Assembly (NCBI GenBank): GCA_017433295.1
Contig: JAFRHL010000008.1
Span: forward strand, 1-52,024
From: Eubacterium sp.
GTDB taxonomy: Bacteria > Bacillota > Clostridia > Lachnospirales > Lachnospiraceae
Length of the DNA stretch: 52,024 nt
Reading direction: 5' to 3'
Shown here one piece after another: positions 42,901 through 50,298 of the stretch (the stretch's first letter is position 1; each line of letters begins with the position of its first letter). The notes below the pieces were generated by a model, which searched no databases, was not told the origin of the DNA, and was given only the letters and a program-made list of their open reading frames with translations. A program made the translations under genes and the position numbers.

Positions 42901-45900
42901 CCGTAGGCAGTGAAGATAAGAATGTAATCAATTCACCTTCGAGTGCCGGATACGGTATGGTCTATGCCAAAAATGGAGCGATACGTTCCGCCCTGCTTCC
43001 TGTAGAAAGCAGCGATCTTGTTTTGGGAGCGGATAAGTCCATCAACTTGCTGATTCCGGGCGGACGAAATATGAGTTATTCTCTTGATGGAAGTTTTGAG
43101 ACATCAACAGAGGAGACAGTTACACTAAGAACGACGAATGCGGCTGGAACAGCCTTGGATTCTATCGACCTTACTGTTGGAACTGATGGTTCTTTTACAT
43201 TCCCGTCGGGGAAAAAGACATTGAATAAAGCAGGAACATATCAGATTATCTTTGGTGATGACAAAATGATTTGCAAGATCACCACAACAGATGTTAACGA
43301 TGATAATGTTAACAATTATTGTTTAACCCACACAGATGCGGATTCCAGTGGGAAAGTAGAGTATGTTTTTAAATCGTTAAATCAGGCGATTTCATTTGTT
43401 CAAACTTATATGTCATCATCCAAAACTGCTACAATCGAGATGTTAACGGATTATCTGTTGCCTTTTTCTGATAATATGAACGTCCCGCAGGGATATAATA
43501 TTACACTTACCACAGCAACTAGTGGGACATATTACTATTCGCCTGTTGAGAAGTACAGCCAAAAGGAAGGAAAGACAATCACAGAATCAAGGGTTACTAT
43601 CAGCAGGGATTCGGATAACAAAATCTCGATGATTACGGTTACGACCGGCAATGAGTCTACTTTCCTGACGCTTGAGAACCTGATAATTGATGGTAAAAGT
43701 GTACAGGGGAGTAGCGATGGTGGTGCAGTTTCTACAAAGAATTGTGGCGTAACTGTAAAGAATGCGGAGTTTCTTAATGTTTATGCCTCAAATGGAGGAG
43801 CGCTTTATGTTGTCTCCGATATGGGAAAAGCCAACTCCTGGCTGTCTGTGCAGGATTCGTATTTTTACAAGTGCAACTCAACAAAAGCAACGGGAAATCG
43901 TCTTGGAGGTGGTGCAATTCACGCATGGGTCAATGATTTAACATTGACTGATTGCGATTTCTATTCTTGCGAAGCTGCAGATCAGGCTGGAGCGGTATTC
44001 CACAGGATAGATGGGAATATTGATTCTTCAGCAACAATTAGCGGTTGTACGTTTGATAATTGTCGGGCTAAAGCGGCCGGTGGTCTGGAGTTGGACTCCA
44101 AAAATATTATGGTTTCAGGATGTACATTTGAACACTGTGTTGCAACGGAACGTAACGGCGGCGGTTTTAATATTTATGTTGGGAATACAAAAGAACCAAG
44201 CTTTTATTGCACAACCACTGTGAGCAACTGTACGTTTACGGACTGCCATATAACTGGGAAAAAGAATAATGACGCTGGGCACGGTGGCGGCTTCCGTAGT
44301 AATTCAAAAGAAACAACGGTCGTGAACTGTACATTCACCAACACAACTACAACCATGTATGGGGGAGGCGTTGCCTTCTCGAATCCTAATGCTACGAAAG
44401 CGGAAGTTCAAGATTGTACTTTTGACAAGTGCACTGCATCCATGAAGAACCAATCCAGTCAGGGAGGTGGAATCTACTGCAGGGCGAAAGTCTTAAACGT
44501 CTACGATACAGAAGTAAAAAACTGCGATTCCTTAAGTGACGGTGGCGGCATATATCACAATAATAACGGGGACGGCTCATCAGCTGCAATCTCCAACACT
44601 ACGCTTCAAAACTGTGTTTCCACAAACGGCGCGGGTGGTGGCATCCGTACCAATGCGCGAACTGTTACGGTCACGGAATCCTCGATACAGAACAACCGGG
44701 CTAAAGGCAATGGCGGCGGCATCTGCGACAACGCGAGTGCAGACGGCTACTATCTGATTGTGGAGAACACGGAAATCAAGAACAACACCACCGGCAACAA
44801 GGGCGGCGGCGTCTACTCGGATTCCAGGCTGACGATGATCAACGCCACAGTCACCGAAAACCGTCTGTCTACAAGTACAAAGGAAGATGGTGCTGGAATT
44901 TGGATCTACCGGCTTTTGACCGTCGGCAAGGCGGATGCGTCGGATCCCGATACGACCACAGTGAAGGACAACACCACGGCCTCTGGAACGGCCTCCGATC
45001 TACGATTGAAAGCAAGAAGCAACAGTGATAATAGGGCAGCCACGGACAGCGTATCCGTTCTCAATAGCCTAAGTGGTGAGAACGACATGATCCGCGTTGT
45101 CAATCCTGGCAATGCCGGCGACCAGTTCGGCACGAGAGCGAACAACAACCTATCCGGATTCACGGAAGGTCAGCATGTTTTCGCTGCGAATTCCGGTGGA
45201 TTATACGGCGTTTATAATCGCAATGACGAGACAAAGCTCATCTGGCGTGGCGGTGCAATTTGTAAGCTCACGGATGCCAGCGGACATCTTCTGTATCTCG
45301 ATGCGGAATGCAACGATCCGGCTGTTTTTGATCGGCTGGATGATCGGACAAAGGATGGCAGCAAGCTCAGTCCCTTCAGCTATCTGCGTCAGACAAATGT
45401 ATCGCTTTATCGCGAAGGCGATACGGGAGCGATTGACCTGACTTCGGAAGCTATTCAGATCAAAATGCTCGTGAATTCCTTCGAGACCGGAACATGGATA
45501 ATAACGGGATCTTATGCAGGTCGGACGATGCTCACACTTACTACGGCAAGCAGTACAGATACTGATGGATATCCATATACCGGTCGAGCGGGCAGCTATG
45601 CCACGATCCTCCGGGGGTATACAGATAACGGTAAGTCACTCATCGAAACGGGAGTGAACCTGACATTAAGAAATATTACTATTGATGGCGGTTCGGCGGA
45701 TAAAACCAGCCCGAAAACCACCACGGCTTCCGGTGGGTTAATTAACGCAAAAGTATCCGGAACAACGGTGACCCTGTCATCGAATTCCGTGTTGCAAAAC
45801 TGTACTATTTCCAACGGCAACTCCGGTGCAGGTGTGTTTGTTGATTCCGACGCATCATTAATAATAGCAGGTGGCGCAATATATAACTGCAAAACCTCAT

Positions 45901-48900
45901 CTGGTGAAGGCGGTGGCGTCAGGAAAAGCGGCGAAAATGGTAAGCTGGAGTTTTCTTCCGGTATTATTTCGAATTGCTCCGCAAAAAATGGCGGTGGCGT
46001 GTACTTCGTAAAGGGCACGAGCGGCTTCAGTATGTCCGGCACTGCGCAGATCACGGGCTGCACGGCTATGAATGAAGGCGGCGGAGTGTGGTTGAATGAG
46101 CAGAAAACCATGACAATGTCCGGTGGCTCAATCACCGGAAACCATGCAGGAACTGCTGGCGGGGGTATTTTCATGAAATACCATAAGAGTTCCCGACTGA
46201 ATCTCTCCAGCCGTGTCACGGTCTCTGGCAACACATGTGGGGATACTGAGTATGACTGTAACGTGCAGCTGGGAACCGAGTCCAATAATCCTACTACCAA
46301 TAATCAGGGAGTGAATGAATGGAACGGCATAATCAATTCAACAGGAATCACAAGAAACTCCTACATTGGCATCTATGTTCCGGGAACAGAGAGCGCAGGA
46401 GATGATCCTGTTGAAAAGAACACCACCGTATTTGACAGACATGGTATCAAAACAAAGCCATTCGGCACATATTCTGGAGACACGAACTATCTCTATTGCT
46501 TCGTGAACGACAGGAACGGGCTAAAGGGCGGCTTGCAGATTGGTGATACCCATAATTACATTTATTGGGTAGAAATATTCTCTCTTACGGTAGGAAAGAC
46601 AGTAATCAGTGGAGAAACAACGGATCTTTCTGAAGAATTCGAGTTCAAGGTAACTTTCTCAACATCAGAGGGCGGTCCGGCATATTACGACTTTAATTCA
46701 TCCGATGCAAATAATTGTTATTTCACCTATGATGGTTCGTATAATGGAAAAACGGATGCAGATGGAAACCCGAGAACCATTAGTATTGAGCATGGCGAAG
46801 CAACAGTTTATCTCAAAAATGGTGAAAGCATCACAGTAGATAACTTGCCGGCGGAAATCAATAATGGGCATGTATACTACAAGGTTGAGGAGATTTTATC
46901 AGACTCCCGAAAAGAACACTATACAACGACAACTGCGCGTTCTACAAATCCTAGTGAGACAGGTGTCCTTTATGTTTCCGGAACTATCGGTGAGAATTTG
47001 AATAAGGAGGAAGTAACGTCAAAATATGTATCAACGGCGTACTTTGATAATCTAAACGCCATTTGTAAGCTGACATCATCTGCAAACGGAGGTGTTTTGC
47101 TCAACACGTTGGATGCTGCTAGTGGAAATTATATTCCAGCTGTTTACTCTGCATTGCATAATGATGAAAGCACCGGCGCATTTGACGTAATTAATGAAGA
47201 AACCGAACTGTTCTACTGGAGCAGATTCACCAACAGATATGAACGGTTTAGCTACACTGGAGATGATACGCTAAGTGTTGAAATGCTGGTTGAAAAATAC
47301 TATATGGCCAAACCAGTAACATTGAATAGCGGATTAAGTGCCACATTAACAACTGCAGAGAACAGTTCCGCTACTACAGATGGATATCCTTATGTCGGAA
47401 GAAATGGAACGCAGGCAACAATCTTCAGGAGCACAAGTGTAGGCAACGATAAGAGGATGTTTACAGCGGAAGGAAGCCTTACACTTTTGGGTGTTACTTT
47501 GGACGGTAACAACGAATCCTGCAAAAACGTCAGTGTTGCAGGAGGAATTGCAGGAGTGACGACAGTTAACGGTATTTTGTCAGTTAGAGAGGGCGCAATA
47601 CTTCAGAACTCTACAACTAAAGGCAGTGGCGGAGCGGTATTTGTGAGAAATGGCACTATGAGTATGGATGGCGGCACCATCAAAGATAACATCGTTAAAG
47701 GATATGGCGGTGGAGCGATTCGCATGGAGAACAGTGCTAAAGTAACAATTTCCGGTGGTGAGATTATCGGGAATAAAGTCCAAAATAATGACGCCAACGG
47801 CGGCGCAATCAGTGTCCGAGACGGAACGCTGAACATCAGCGGTGGCACGATCAGCAGCAACAGCGTGGAGTGGATTACGGGAACAAGTGCTACGCCAAAG
47901 GCAGTCGGCGGTGCGATTTATGTACACAGCAGTGCGACTGCTACCATTTCCGGCGGAGAAATCTCGGGAAATACAGTAAAAGATAATTCTGAATCATCTT
48001 TCGGCGGCGCTATCTATGTGGATGGTGGTAAGCTGACGCTTAGTGGAGGTACTTTCAATGGAAACACTGCAGATACAGACGGAGCAGCTATCTATCTGAC
48101 AGACAGTACCAGTACGAAACTATTTATTTCCGGTAATCCGATCTTTGGAGACAATTCAGATGCAAACACCGTAGTGATAACTAACTCTGAAGATGAAACG
48201 AATGGAGATGTATCCGTATATACGGATAACAAAGTACGTCAGGATATCTACCTTGCCGAAGCTCACGAGAACGCACCCGCATCCATCGAGATTATGGGTG
48301 ATCTGACAGGCGATGAAGGATCCATATGGGTATATGCTAACAGCGAACTTCATTACAAAACCCTTACTCCGTTTGCGAAATTTGGAACTGGAGTGGTCTT
48401 TGCCGAAGAACCTGCTACTGGACAGTATAACAGCGAACACCTCAAAGTGTTCCGGAACGCTCAGTATGATAGCCTGACTGAGAATCCATTAAGTCAGACT
48501 CCAAAATATCTTTATGGTATGGTTAAAGACGGAGATGCGACTTATGTTTACTGGTATGGTGTGGAAGGAAGTCGTAAAGTGATCCTGCGGAAGGTCGAAG
48601 AAGATACGTATAAATCTCTTCAGGGCGGTAAGTTTATTATTTACTCGAATTCTGGCATGACTTCTATAGCGAAAGATGCAGATGGCAATTCACTTGGTAC
48701 CGAAGCGGATCCTCTTACTGCAGGGGCAGGAGGCGCGTTCTATGTAGGTACATTGAATTATGGAACGTACTATGTAAAAGAACTGGAGGCTCCGTCCGGA
48801 CATACTGCACCTGCCAGTGGTTATGCTTTCATTATCACAGTCAATGCTGATGGCGTTGGTTATGAGACTACGGATTCGAGCGGCAATAAGAGCTATTCGA

Positions 48901-48935
48901 GAGAAGTAGAAGCTTCTCAAGCCACACAGCCATGA
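33951..48935 (+). CDS. Giant modular surface protein with Ig-like, InlB-type and beta-helix modules
   Basis: 4,994 residues in one unbroken frame; AGGAG lies 13 bases before the ATG. An N-terminal signal (hydrophobic 29-43, likely cut after VKAA near 63) is followed by a Ser/Lys/Asp-rich low-complexity stretch to about 215. Next come four related strand-rich modules (about 218-350, 549-705, 705-845 and 846-1008), marked by YxVTVxYDxxxGIPxxAxL and EFETDGFSVYV. Five 12-residue Glu/Lys/Gln repeats separate the first from the second. Residues 1009-2150 resemble Listeria-Bacteroides (InlB B-type) repeats (FKGWYLG, YTFQGWYLG, LTGWNTKPDGSG). A prealbumin-like domain precedes four repeats of a 'CK...MLxDYxLP' cap (from 2363, 3108, 3771 and 4372), each followed by a Gly-rich beta-helix (GGAIYSGTGSVSLSGGTISG style). 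The end is a SpaA-type pilin domain (VILRKVEEDTYKS, YYVKELEAPSG). No LPxTG, SLH or membrane anchor follows. Adhesin function is inferred. Confidence 0.9.
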   Translation: MKTLKSAAESIIRRCRGTGHRTKLIKRPAILILIAIMITTSVLSPSGLTLGSGGLSPVPVKAAGAEDGTSSGEADNAESSTGSAREETGNTDAGASESEGEKEDKDNTASDVKKGGNDAASQDQGGDTGIAEDAGKGDHEEKSGSANGSSDKKNNETKDAAADSDKSGKKGNEAAGAGSGEKNTSKDSGSGRKNSSDRDNVSENGTQGTTAPENDEIILTETARDKSYTITVRGDKYSGLKNVDKMTVLEITKDDQFYEEFVKKLNKTLNKTTEGQIQDIRLYDIEFTDQNGLPVHLKRNVDVTITYNNYKASPKVEMNQVVRAFIATTVTYYGFFTNVTTSFAKAYASGAGARVSRTVMTGNTAAADPQIKISKTEWIDEKETLTDISRNRVNEVTYVLPKDGVTGIAVIGKDPEVKKPEQGQGQTGDKTEAGKEAQTEDKNEAGKEVQPEDKSEAGTEAQTEDKSEAATEAQPGDKSETGKENQPEGENGDGQDSQTGTQKEENSEARTADQTQTSPETQTAAQPETGPEAQTGDQNEAGQETQPEKTLTVKEKDYRVTVTYDDKAGLPEGARLTAREIGDYSRSYKNYLSQAESALTKDKQVNTARFFDITIWDGAGNKIEPKAPVRVSIEFDSVDVQDKGNVELIHFEEDKKNAGAGSGKAQILHDVEVQDGEKKDTVDGVSFDIGGFSVFGVLQTVQVLKMTASDGKQYKVTVTYDDTCGIPADAKLIVNEISKTDKRYNDYVDKTAETLGKDAGQFSYAHALDIMLVGQVTGKHYQPTKDVKVSIELLKEDISEDQDVNVVHFQGDEKNTASRMDSKVDEGSVEFETDGFSVYVVVTTVKQQILEAPDGQNYRVTVEYDSTSGIPADAELQVSELNEKSPFFTEYVEKTAETLGKDAESFAFAHAFDIKLVDPESGEKYQPNKDVKVSIELLTEDLTENDELAVVHFKGDVNGETENQGEKGESNTEKPSETTPEVIDATVNRDGVVEFETDGFSVYVLTASTYLGTYQFYSYNSFGDYQGYNFTDDQGNYVNSQTIKNGEKLVAPHDSPINPNNPSAEFKGWYLGTGDPTNPTLEEKAFDFDKQQDISSDETFYLYAVFANYAHVIFHSQYDSTSQTDPVLEIIPVELTSDTVAVDISGVTAAYYSTSETNHYEFYGWSITPFHTPGEGTAEIITNTTAYEVSCDINLYPVYKQVHYLKFSSGSSGTSATYYSPVGIPATERLLQSDIQTNYIPERPGYTFQGWYLGVETDENGNQNGIGKQVTTANGSLCTLNESEIQTTTGDDGYLLLSTDVTLYAKWEATDVNYTIVVWKQRKTKDAYDWAESFALKAEPYTRVAVDEVYRSLNDNDKYNETHPSSPIGEDKTNPYSDYNFDSVTTGSGKDETAATPASTQEVEFKGTTVFNLYYDYKGSQKSPGTTGHTITRVYGSESFDSITATAGTLLSSLELGTSTETKTGYTFAWYLDESHTKAIDNTTTMPDDDLTIYGKWSIKRITIHIDTNYGALYGLEGASGTGATYFKFDYGESVEEYSHVMREYVPSESGNYYFVNHDWNGSYPDRKTYYTTDISKATELTTFKREPGTYFAEGWYVQEPDGSETLFDFSNQNNYNFEEHLVNDVFTLKLHWKMAGTYYLQYNTDVTTDGERLIGTLSDDSVQPNSAGYRDQANITIGGRAVAPDEYAFVGWTIRGDDSGKVYYPGEDFTLLGEYAVTVNGKKTVYLDAVYQQIKTAKIIYDANGGTISNSADSGYPYKMGSDGTPVLDDDSNPENLNTHKVARDTDKGTVTVSGLVNNSPVKLSSGEGFTVPTGSNASLTGWNTKPDGSGKHYDLGSYQTSNGPIYVDINDPITLYAEWQITVYFNKNDGDATFSESGWNGYIPINDSESEHNGEYAKETYVNATLKEPEGTVTNPNGSFDFWSKTSDGDQENAFEFDDEKLIGEITLFAHYTEAVKVPYHVVSTNKVDWDSWRKTDTLRVTTEGLDLSASANLSSYVTAETGYTYSYACLSASKSNISEENKITGVRIDNGEIKVKTADNTDVVLDINTGLDRQGRSIFLVYATENSDKRVKLAYVKEGESGALSNVVGVEEGKITYNGSEFSSLNTELVSNVLNNAAVANGSIAKDDQDIETIAGQILTLSDTALEISQNVASDVFNAPPLLDDGTSQLALVYDTFGVSSSDPLTNISGIVGSAKKLYLRYYDGKRQWSEDKTTWTTFTGDTLYVVYRPRGVELEITKAVTGDNTGISADESFAVKVTSTAITRTSYNVEGTGYGTVSATPASGETPGSIDLTVKDGSDIKISGLGNGSYTITETHNANYTLNARVDNNAVEVTDDKSVTVTLNQDTKVDLLNTPDVLCKILDTSAGGYKTFYTLNKALEYAGTNMDGEAKIQMLRDYVLPSWDALEIPTGYDITITSGGTEKKSITRDAAATTSAMLTNYGTLTLKDITFDGTDVESRSSMVRNSGELIIDSGATFSNANRTIGSGSAIYQTQGTLTINDDASFTGNSSTNGGAIYIYSGIVDINGGTFSSNIATGNGGVLYYAGSDTVTVSGGTFENNNAVNGGAIYASGGSITMSDGAFRKNSVLESGGAVYSDSGTASITGGTVSGNTASQDGGAIYSGTGSVSLSGGTISGNTATSGNGGAICSDAGTVSITAGMISGNYASSGNGGAVYSGSGTVEMSGGTIGGTEDGTANNAKNGAGVYVNTGSATFSAGTITGNTATEGGAVGVESADARLFFSGNISITGNKMDTDESNVYLNLDADDVINIAGLGGNASIGIYVSDGVILSRGVPGAKFATYTDDTNKAKITNDRDKFDVVSETEAKKLYWGKAITVVVRYQKTSYATQLPPQWNKTGNDYKTVTITNYYPVMGDDGYIAISALAENLYTTKTSELSPLGLSGSAAYGGSWISNASSFDDYVTKLTWDSSNKEWKLTKHDDTTTQALENYNLIVYYAEPAYISIENNTDMTLTISDLKLTVGSEDKNVINSPSSAGYGMVYAKNGAIRSALLPVESSDLVLGADKSINLLIPGGRNMSYSLDGSFETSTEETVTLRTTNAAGTALDSIDLTVGTDGSFTFPSGKKTLNKAGTYQIIFGDDKMICKITTTDVNDDNVNNYCLTHTDADSSGKVEYVFKSLNQAISFVQTYMSSSKTATIEMLTDYLLPFSDNMNVPQGYNITLTTATSGTYYYSPVEKYSQKEGKTITESRVTISRDSDNKISMITVTTGNESTFLTLENLIIDGKSVQGSSDGGAVSTKNCGVTVKNAEFLNVYASNGGALYVVSDMGKANSWLSVQDSYFYKCNSTKATGNRLGGGAIHAWVNDLTLTDCDFYSCEAADQAGAVFHRIDGNIDSSATISGCTFDNCRAKAAGGLELDSKNIMVSGCTFEHCVATERNGGGFNIYVGNTKEPSFYCTTTVSNCTFTDCHITGKKNNDAGHGGGFRSNSKETTVVNCTFTNTTTTMYGGGVAFSNPNATKAEVQDCTFDKCTASMKNQSSQGGGIYCRAKVLNVYDTEVKNCDSLSDGGGIYHNNNGDGSSAAISNTTLQNCVSTNGAGGGIRTNARTVTVTESSIQNNRAKGNGGGICDNASADGYYLIVENTEIKNNTTGNKGGGVYSDSRLTMINATVTENRLSTSTKEDGAGIWIYRLLTVGKADASDPDTTTVKDNTTASGTASDLRLKARSNSDNRAATDSVSVLNSLSGENDMIRVVNPGNAGDQFGTRANNNLSGFTEGQHVFAANSGGLYGVYNRNDETKLIWRGGAICKLTDASGHLLYLDAECNDPAVFDRLDDRTKDGSKLSPFSYLRQTNVSLYREGDTGAIDLTSEAIQIKMLVNSFETGTWIITGSYAGRTMLTLTTASSTDTDGYPYTGRAGSYATILRGYTDNGKSLIETGVNLTLRNITIDGGSADKTSPKTTTASGGLINAKVSGTTVTLSSNSVLQNCTISNGNSGAGVFVDSDASLIIAGGAIYNCKTSSGEGGGVRKSGENGKLEFSSGIISNCSAKNGGGVYFVKGTSGFSMSGTAQITGCTAMNEGGGVWLNEQKTMTMSGGSITGNHAGTAGGGIFMKYHKSSRLNLSSRVTVSGNTCGDTEYDCNVQLGTESNNPTTNNQGVNEWNGIINSTGITRNSYIGIYVPGTESAGDDPVEKNTTVFDRHGIKTKPFGTYSGDTNYLYCFVNDRNGLKGGLQIGDTHNYIYWVEIFSLTVGKTVISGETTDLSEEFEFKVTFSTSEGGPAYYDFNSSDANNCYFTYDGSYNGKTDADGNPRTISIEHGEATVYLKNGESITVDNLPAEINNGHVYYKVEEILSDSRKEHYTTTTARSTNPSETGVLYVSGTIGENLNKEEVTSKYVSTAYFDNLNAICKLTSSANGGVLLNTLDAASGNYIPAVYSALHNDESTGAFDVINEETELFYWSRFTNRYERFSYTGDDTLSVEMLVEKYYMAKPVTLNSGLSATLTTAENSSATTDGYPYVGRNGTQATIFRSTSVGNDKRMFTAEGSLTLLGVTLDGNNESCKNVSVAGGIAGVTTVNGILSVREGAILQNSTTKGSGGAVFVRNGTMSMDGGTIKDNIVKGYGGGAIRMENSAKVTISGGEIIGNKVQNNDANGGAISVRDGTLNISGGTISSNSVEWITGTSATPKAVGGAIYVHSSATATISGGEISGNTVKDNSESSFGGAIYVDGGKLTLSGGTFNGNTADTDGAAIYLTDSTSTKLFISGNPIFGDNSDANTVVITNSEDETNGDVSVYTDNKVRQDIYLAEAHENAPASIEIMGDLTGDEGSIWVYANSELHYKTLTPFAKFGTGVVFAEEPATGQYNSEHLKVFRNAQYDSLTENPLSQTPKYLYGMVKDGDATYVYWYGVEGSRKVILRKVEEDTYKSLQGGKFIIYSNSGMTSIAKDADGNSLGTEADPLTAGAGGAFYVGTLNYGTYYVKELEAPSGHTAPASGYAFIITVNADGVGYETTDSSGNKSYSREVEASQATQP
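35235..35414 (+). repeat. 36-bp tandem repeats in the giant gene
   Basis: Five units starting GACAAG (35235, 35271, 35307, 35343, 35379) encode EDKSEAGTEAQT-like 12-mers. They degenerate further to about 35600. Confidence 0.85.
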
Positions 48936-48999
48936 TGATCCGACAGCATCTGGGTGCCGCGACTAAAAAGTACAACGAATGGATGGACGAACAAAAAAT

Positions 49000-49026
49000 G
49001 GAGACAGGGGACGGTTCTCCGTCTCC
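49000..49026 (+). repeat. Single GACAGGGGACGGTTC repeat unit
   Basis: A 27-base unit in plus orientation with the CCGTCTCC variant end, 65 bases after the giant gene's stop codon. It is the only copy near that 3' end and has no facing partner. Confidence 0.85.
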
Positions 49027-49108
49027 TGTCTTCACTTTTGAAAAACGAGAATCAGAAATAATCAGAGTTCCTTCCAGGTAAGTATTTTTGAAAATAAATG
49101 AAAAATTA

Positions 49109-49137
49109 TTTACAATACAATTCCTTAGTTGTAAAAT
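49109..49137 (+). promoter_or_regulatory. Promoter of the second Rpn-type gene
   Basis: TTTACA (49109-49114), a 17-base spacer and TAAAAT (49132-49137). The -10 lies inside the left arm of an inverted repeat. Confidence 0.65.
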
Positions 49138-49186
49138 AATAGTAAATATGATATAAATATATTTGCCAATATTACTATTATTTTAC
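49131..49186. promoter_or_regulatory. Perfect 15-bp inverted repeat over the promoter, possible operator
   Basis: GTAAAATAATAGTAA (49131-49145) and its exact complement (49172-49186) are separated by 26 bases. It covers the -10 and the transcription start, and ends 20 bases before the ATG at 49207. Confidence 0.6.
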
Positions 49187-49206
49187 ATTGGAAATGAGGG
49201 ATTGGT

Positions 49207-50160
49207 ATGGGCAAAAAAGACATCACAGAAAAGAAGCTTGAAGATTTTACTGATGTATTTGCTGACATTGTTAATGTATTATTATTTAATGGCGATCAGC
49301 GGGTGGACAGCCGGGAGTTGAGGAACGCTCTTCCCAGGTCAATTTATAAGATTGAGGGTGAAATTTCCGAACAGGAAAGAGATGTGGCCAAGTACTGGCA
49401 GAGTAAAGACACATGTTTTGCCCTTCTGGGGCTGGAGAATCAGACGGAGGCAGCTGGTAATACCCCTTTGCGGATCATCAGTTACGATGGCGCTGACTAC
49501 CGGGCTCAGATAAGGAAAAGGGATGATGTGATACGCTATAATGCCAAGGCAAAGGGGGAGCAAGACAAGAAACCAATGCCGGTTTTTTATCCTGTGGTAA
49601 CTCTGGTCCTGTATTTTGGTTTGGAACGTTGGGATAAGTCTATTAATTTAAAGGCCTGTTTTACCATCCCTGAAGGCCTGGAGGACTACGTAAACGATTA
49701 CCAGATCAATCTGTTTGAGATTGCCTTTATGGACGACGAGACAGTAGAGAAATTCAGAAGTGACTTTAAACTTGTGGCTCAGTATTTCACACAAAGCCGT
49801 AAAATAAAAGAAGGGAATGCAGAGGAATACTCTTTATCTACAGATGATATAATCCATGTAAAAGAAGTGATGGAGCTGATGAGTGCTTTAACGGGGGATC
49901 GTGCATTTGAAGAAGCATATAACGACTCTCTGGAAGGAGGGAAGATACCGATGTGGACATTGATAGATTACGTAAGGGAGAAAGGCGAGAAATCAGGGTT
50001 TGACAAAGGCGAGAAGTCAGGGTTTGAGAAAGGTGAAAAAAACAAGTTGGTGAAAAATCTCCAAACTGTAATGGTAAAAATGGATTGCAGCCTCGACCAG
50101 GCCATGGATTTCCTGGATGTTTCTGAGGTGGAAAGAGAAGCCCTGAGAGAAATGATATAG
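49207..50160 (+). CDS. Rpn/YhgA-type PD-(D/E)XK nuclease family protein
   Basis: 317 residues. The core has FADIVNVLLFNGDQRV, then DTCFALLGLENQTEAAGNTP (the Glu-x-Gln of the nuclease fold) and PVFYPVVTLVLYFGLERWDK, a pattern of putative Rpn/YhgA transposase-like nucleases of Firmicutes. It is a different branch from the gene at 369-1214. Near the C-terminus a 24-base unit is tandemly repeated (REKGEKSGFDKGEKSGFEKG), followed by a small helical tail. The ribosome binding site is weak (GAGGG). Transcription starts inside an inverted repeat, so it may be tightly controlled. Nuclease activity is inferred. Confidence 0.82.
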   Translation: MGKKDITEKKLEDFTDVFADIVNVLLFNGDQRVDSRELRNALPRSIYKIEGEISEQERDVAKYWQSKDTCFALLGLENQTEAAGNTPLRIISYDGADYRAQIRKRDDVIRYNAKAKGEQDKKPMPVFYPVVTLVLYFGLERWDKSINLKACFTIPEGLEDYVNDYQINLFEIAFMDDETVEKFRSDFKLVAQYFTQSRKIKEGNAEEYSLSTDDIIHVKEVMELMSALTGDRAFEEAYNDSLEGGKIPMWTLIDYVREKGEKSGFDKGEKSGFEKGEKNKLVKNLQTVMVKMDCSLDQAMDFLDVSEVEREALREMI

Positions 50161-50162
50161 GA

Positions 50163-50284
50163 GGAGACAGGGGACGGTTCTCCGTCTCCTTCAACGCTAC
50201 CTCGCATTTTCTGAAACATTCTGTAGCATCCTAAATTTATATTCAATAATGGAAGAAGGAGACAGAGAACCGTCCCCTGTCTCC
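50163..50284. repeat. Facing pair of GACAGGGGACGGTTC units
   Basis: Plus-orientation unit at 50163-50189 and minus-orientation unit at 50258-50284, with 68 bases between. The first begins two bases after the Rpn stop and the second ends 15 bases before the next start codon, so the pair fills the whole gap. No good promoter is seen between them. Confidence 0.88.
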
Positions 50285-50298
50285 CAGGGAGGTACGAT

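Larger units (their letters stand above)
48936..49206. other. Gap between the giant gene and the second Rpn-type gene
   Basis: The first 64 bases have no recognisable content and no terminator of the classical type. A repeat unit follows at 49000-49026, then an AT-rich promoter region with a perfect inverted repeat. Confidence 0.5.

Noticed and set aside
45596-46300. Long antisense frame of 234 codons inside the giant gene
   Set aside because: It is the mirror of the Gly/Thr-rich beta-helix coding and is Pro/Val-rich low complexity with no start signals.
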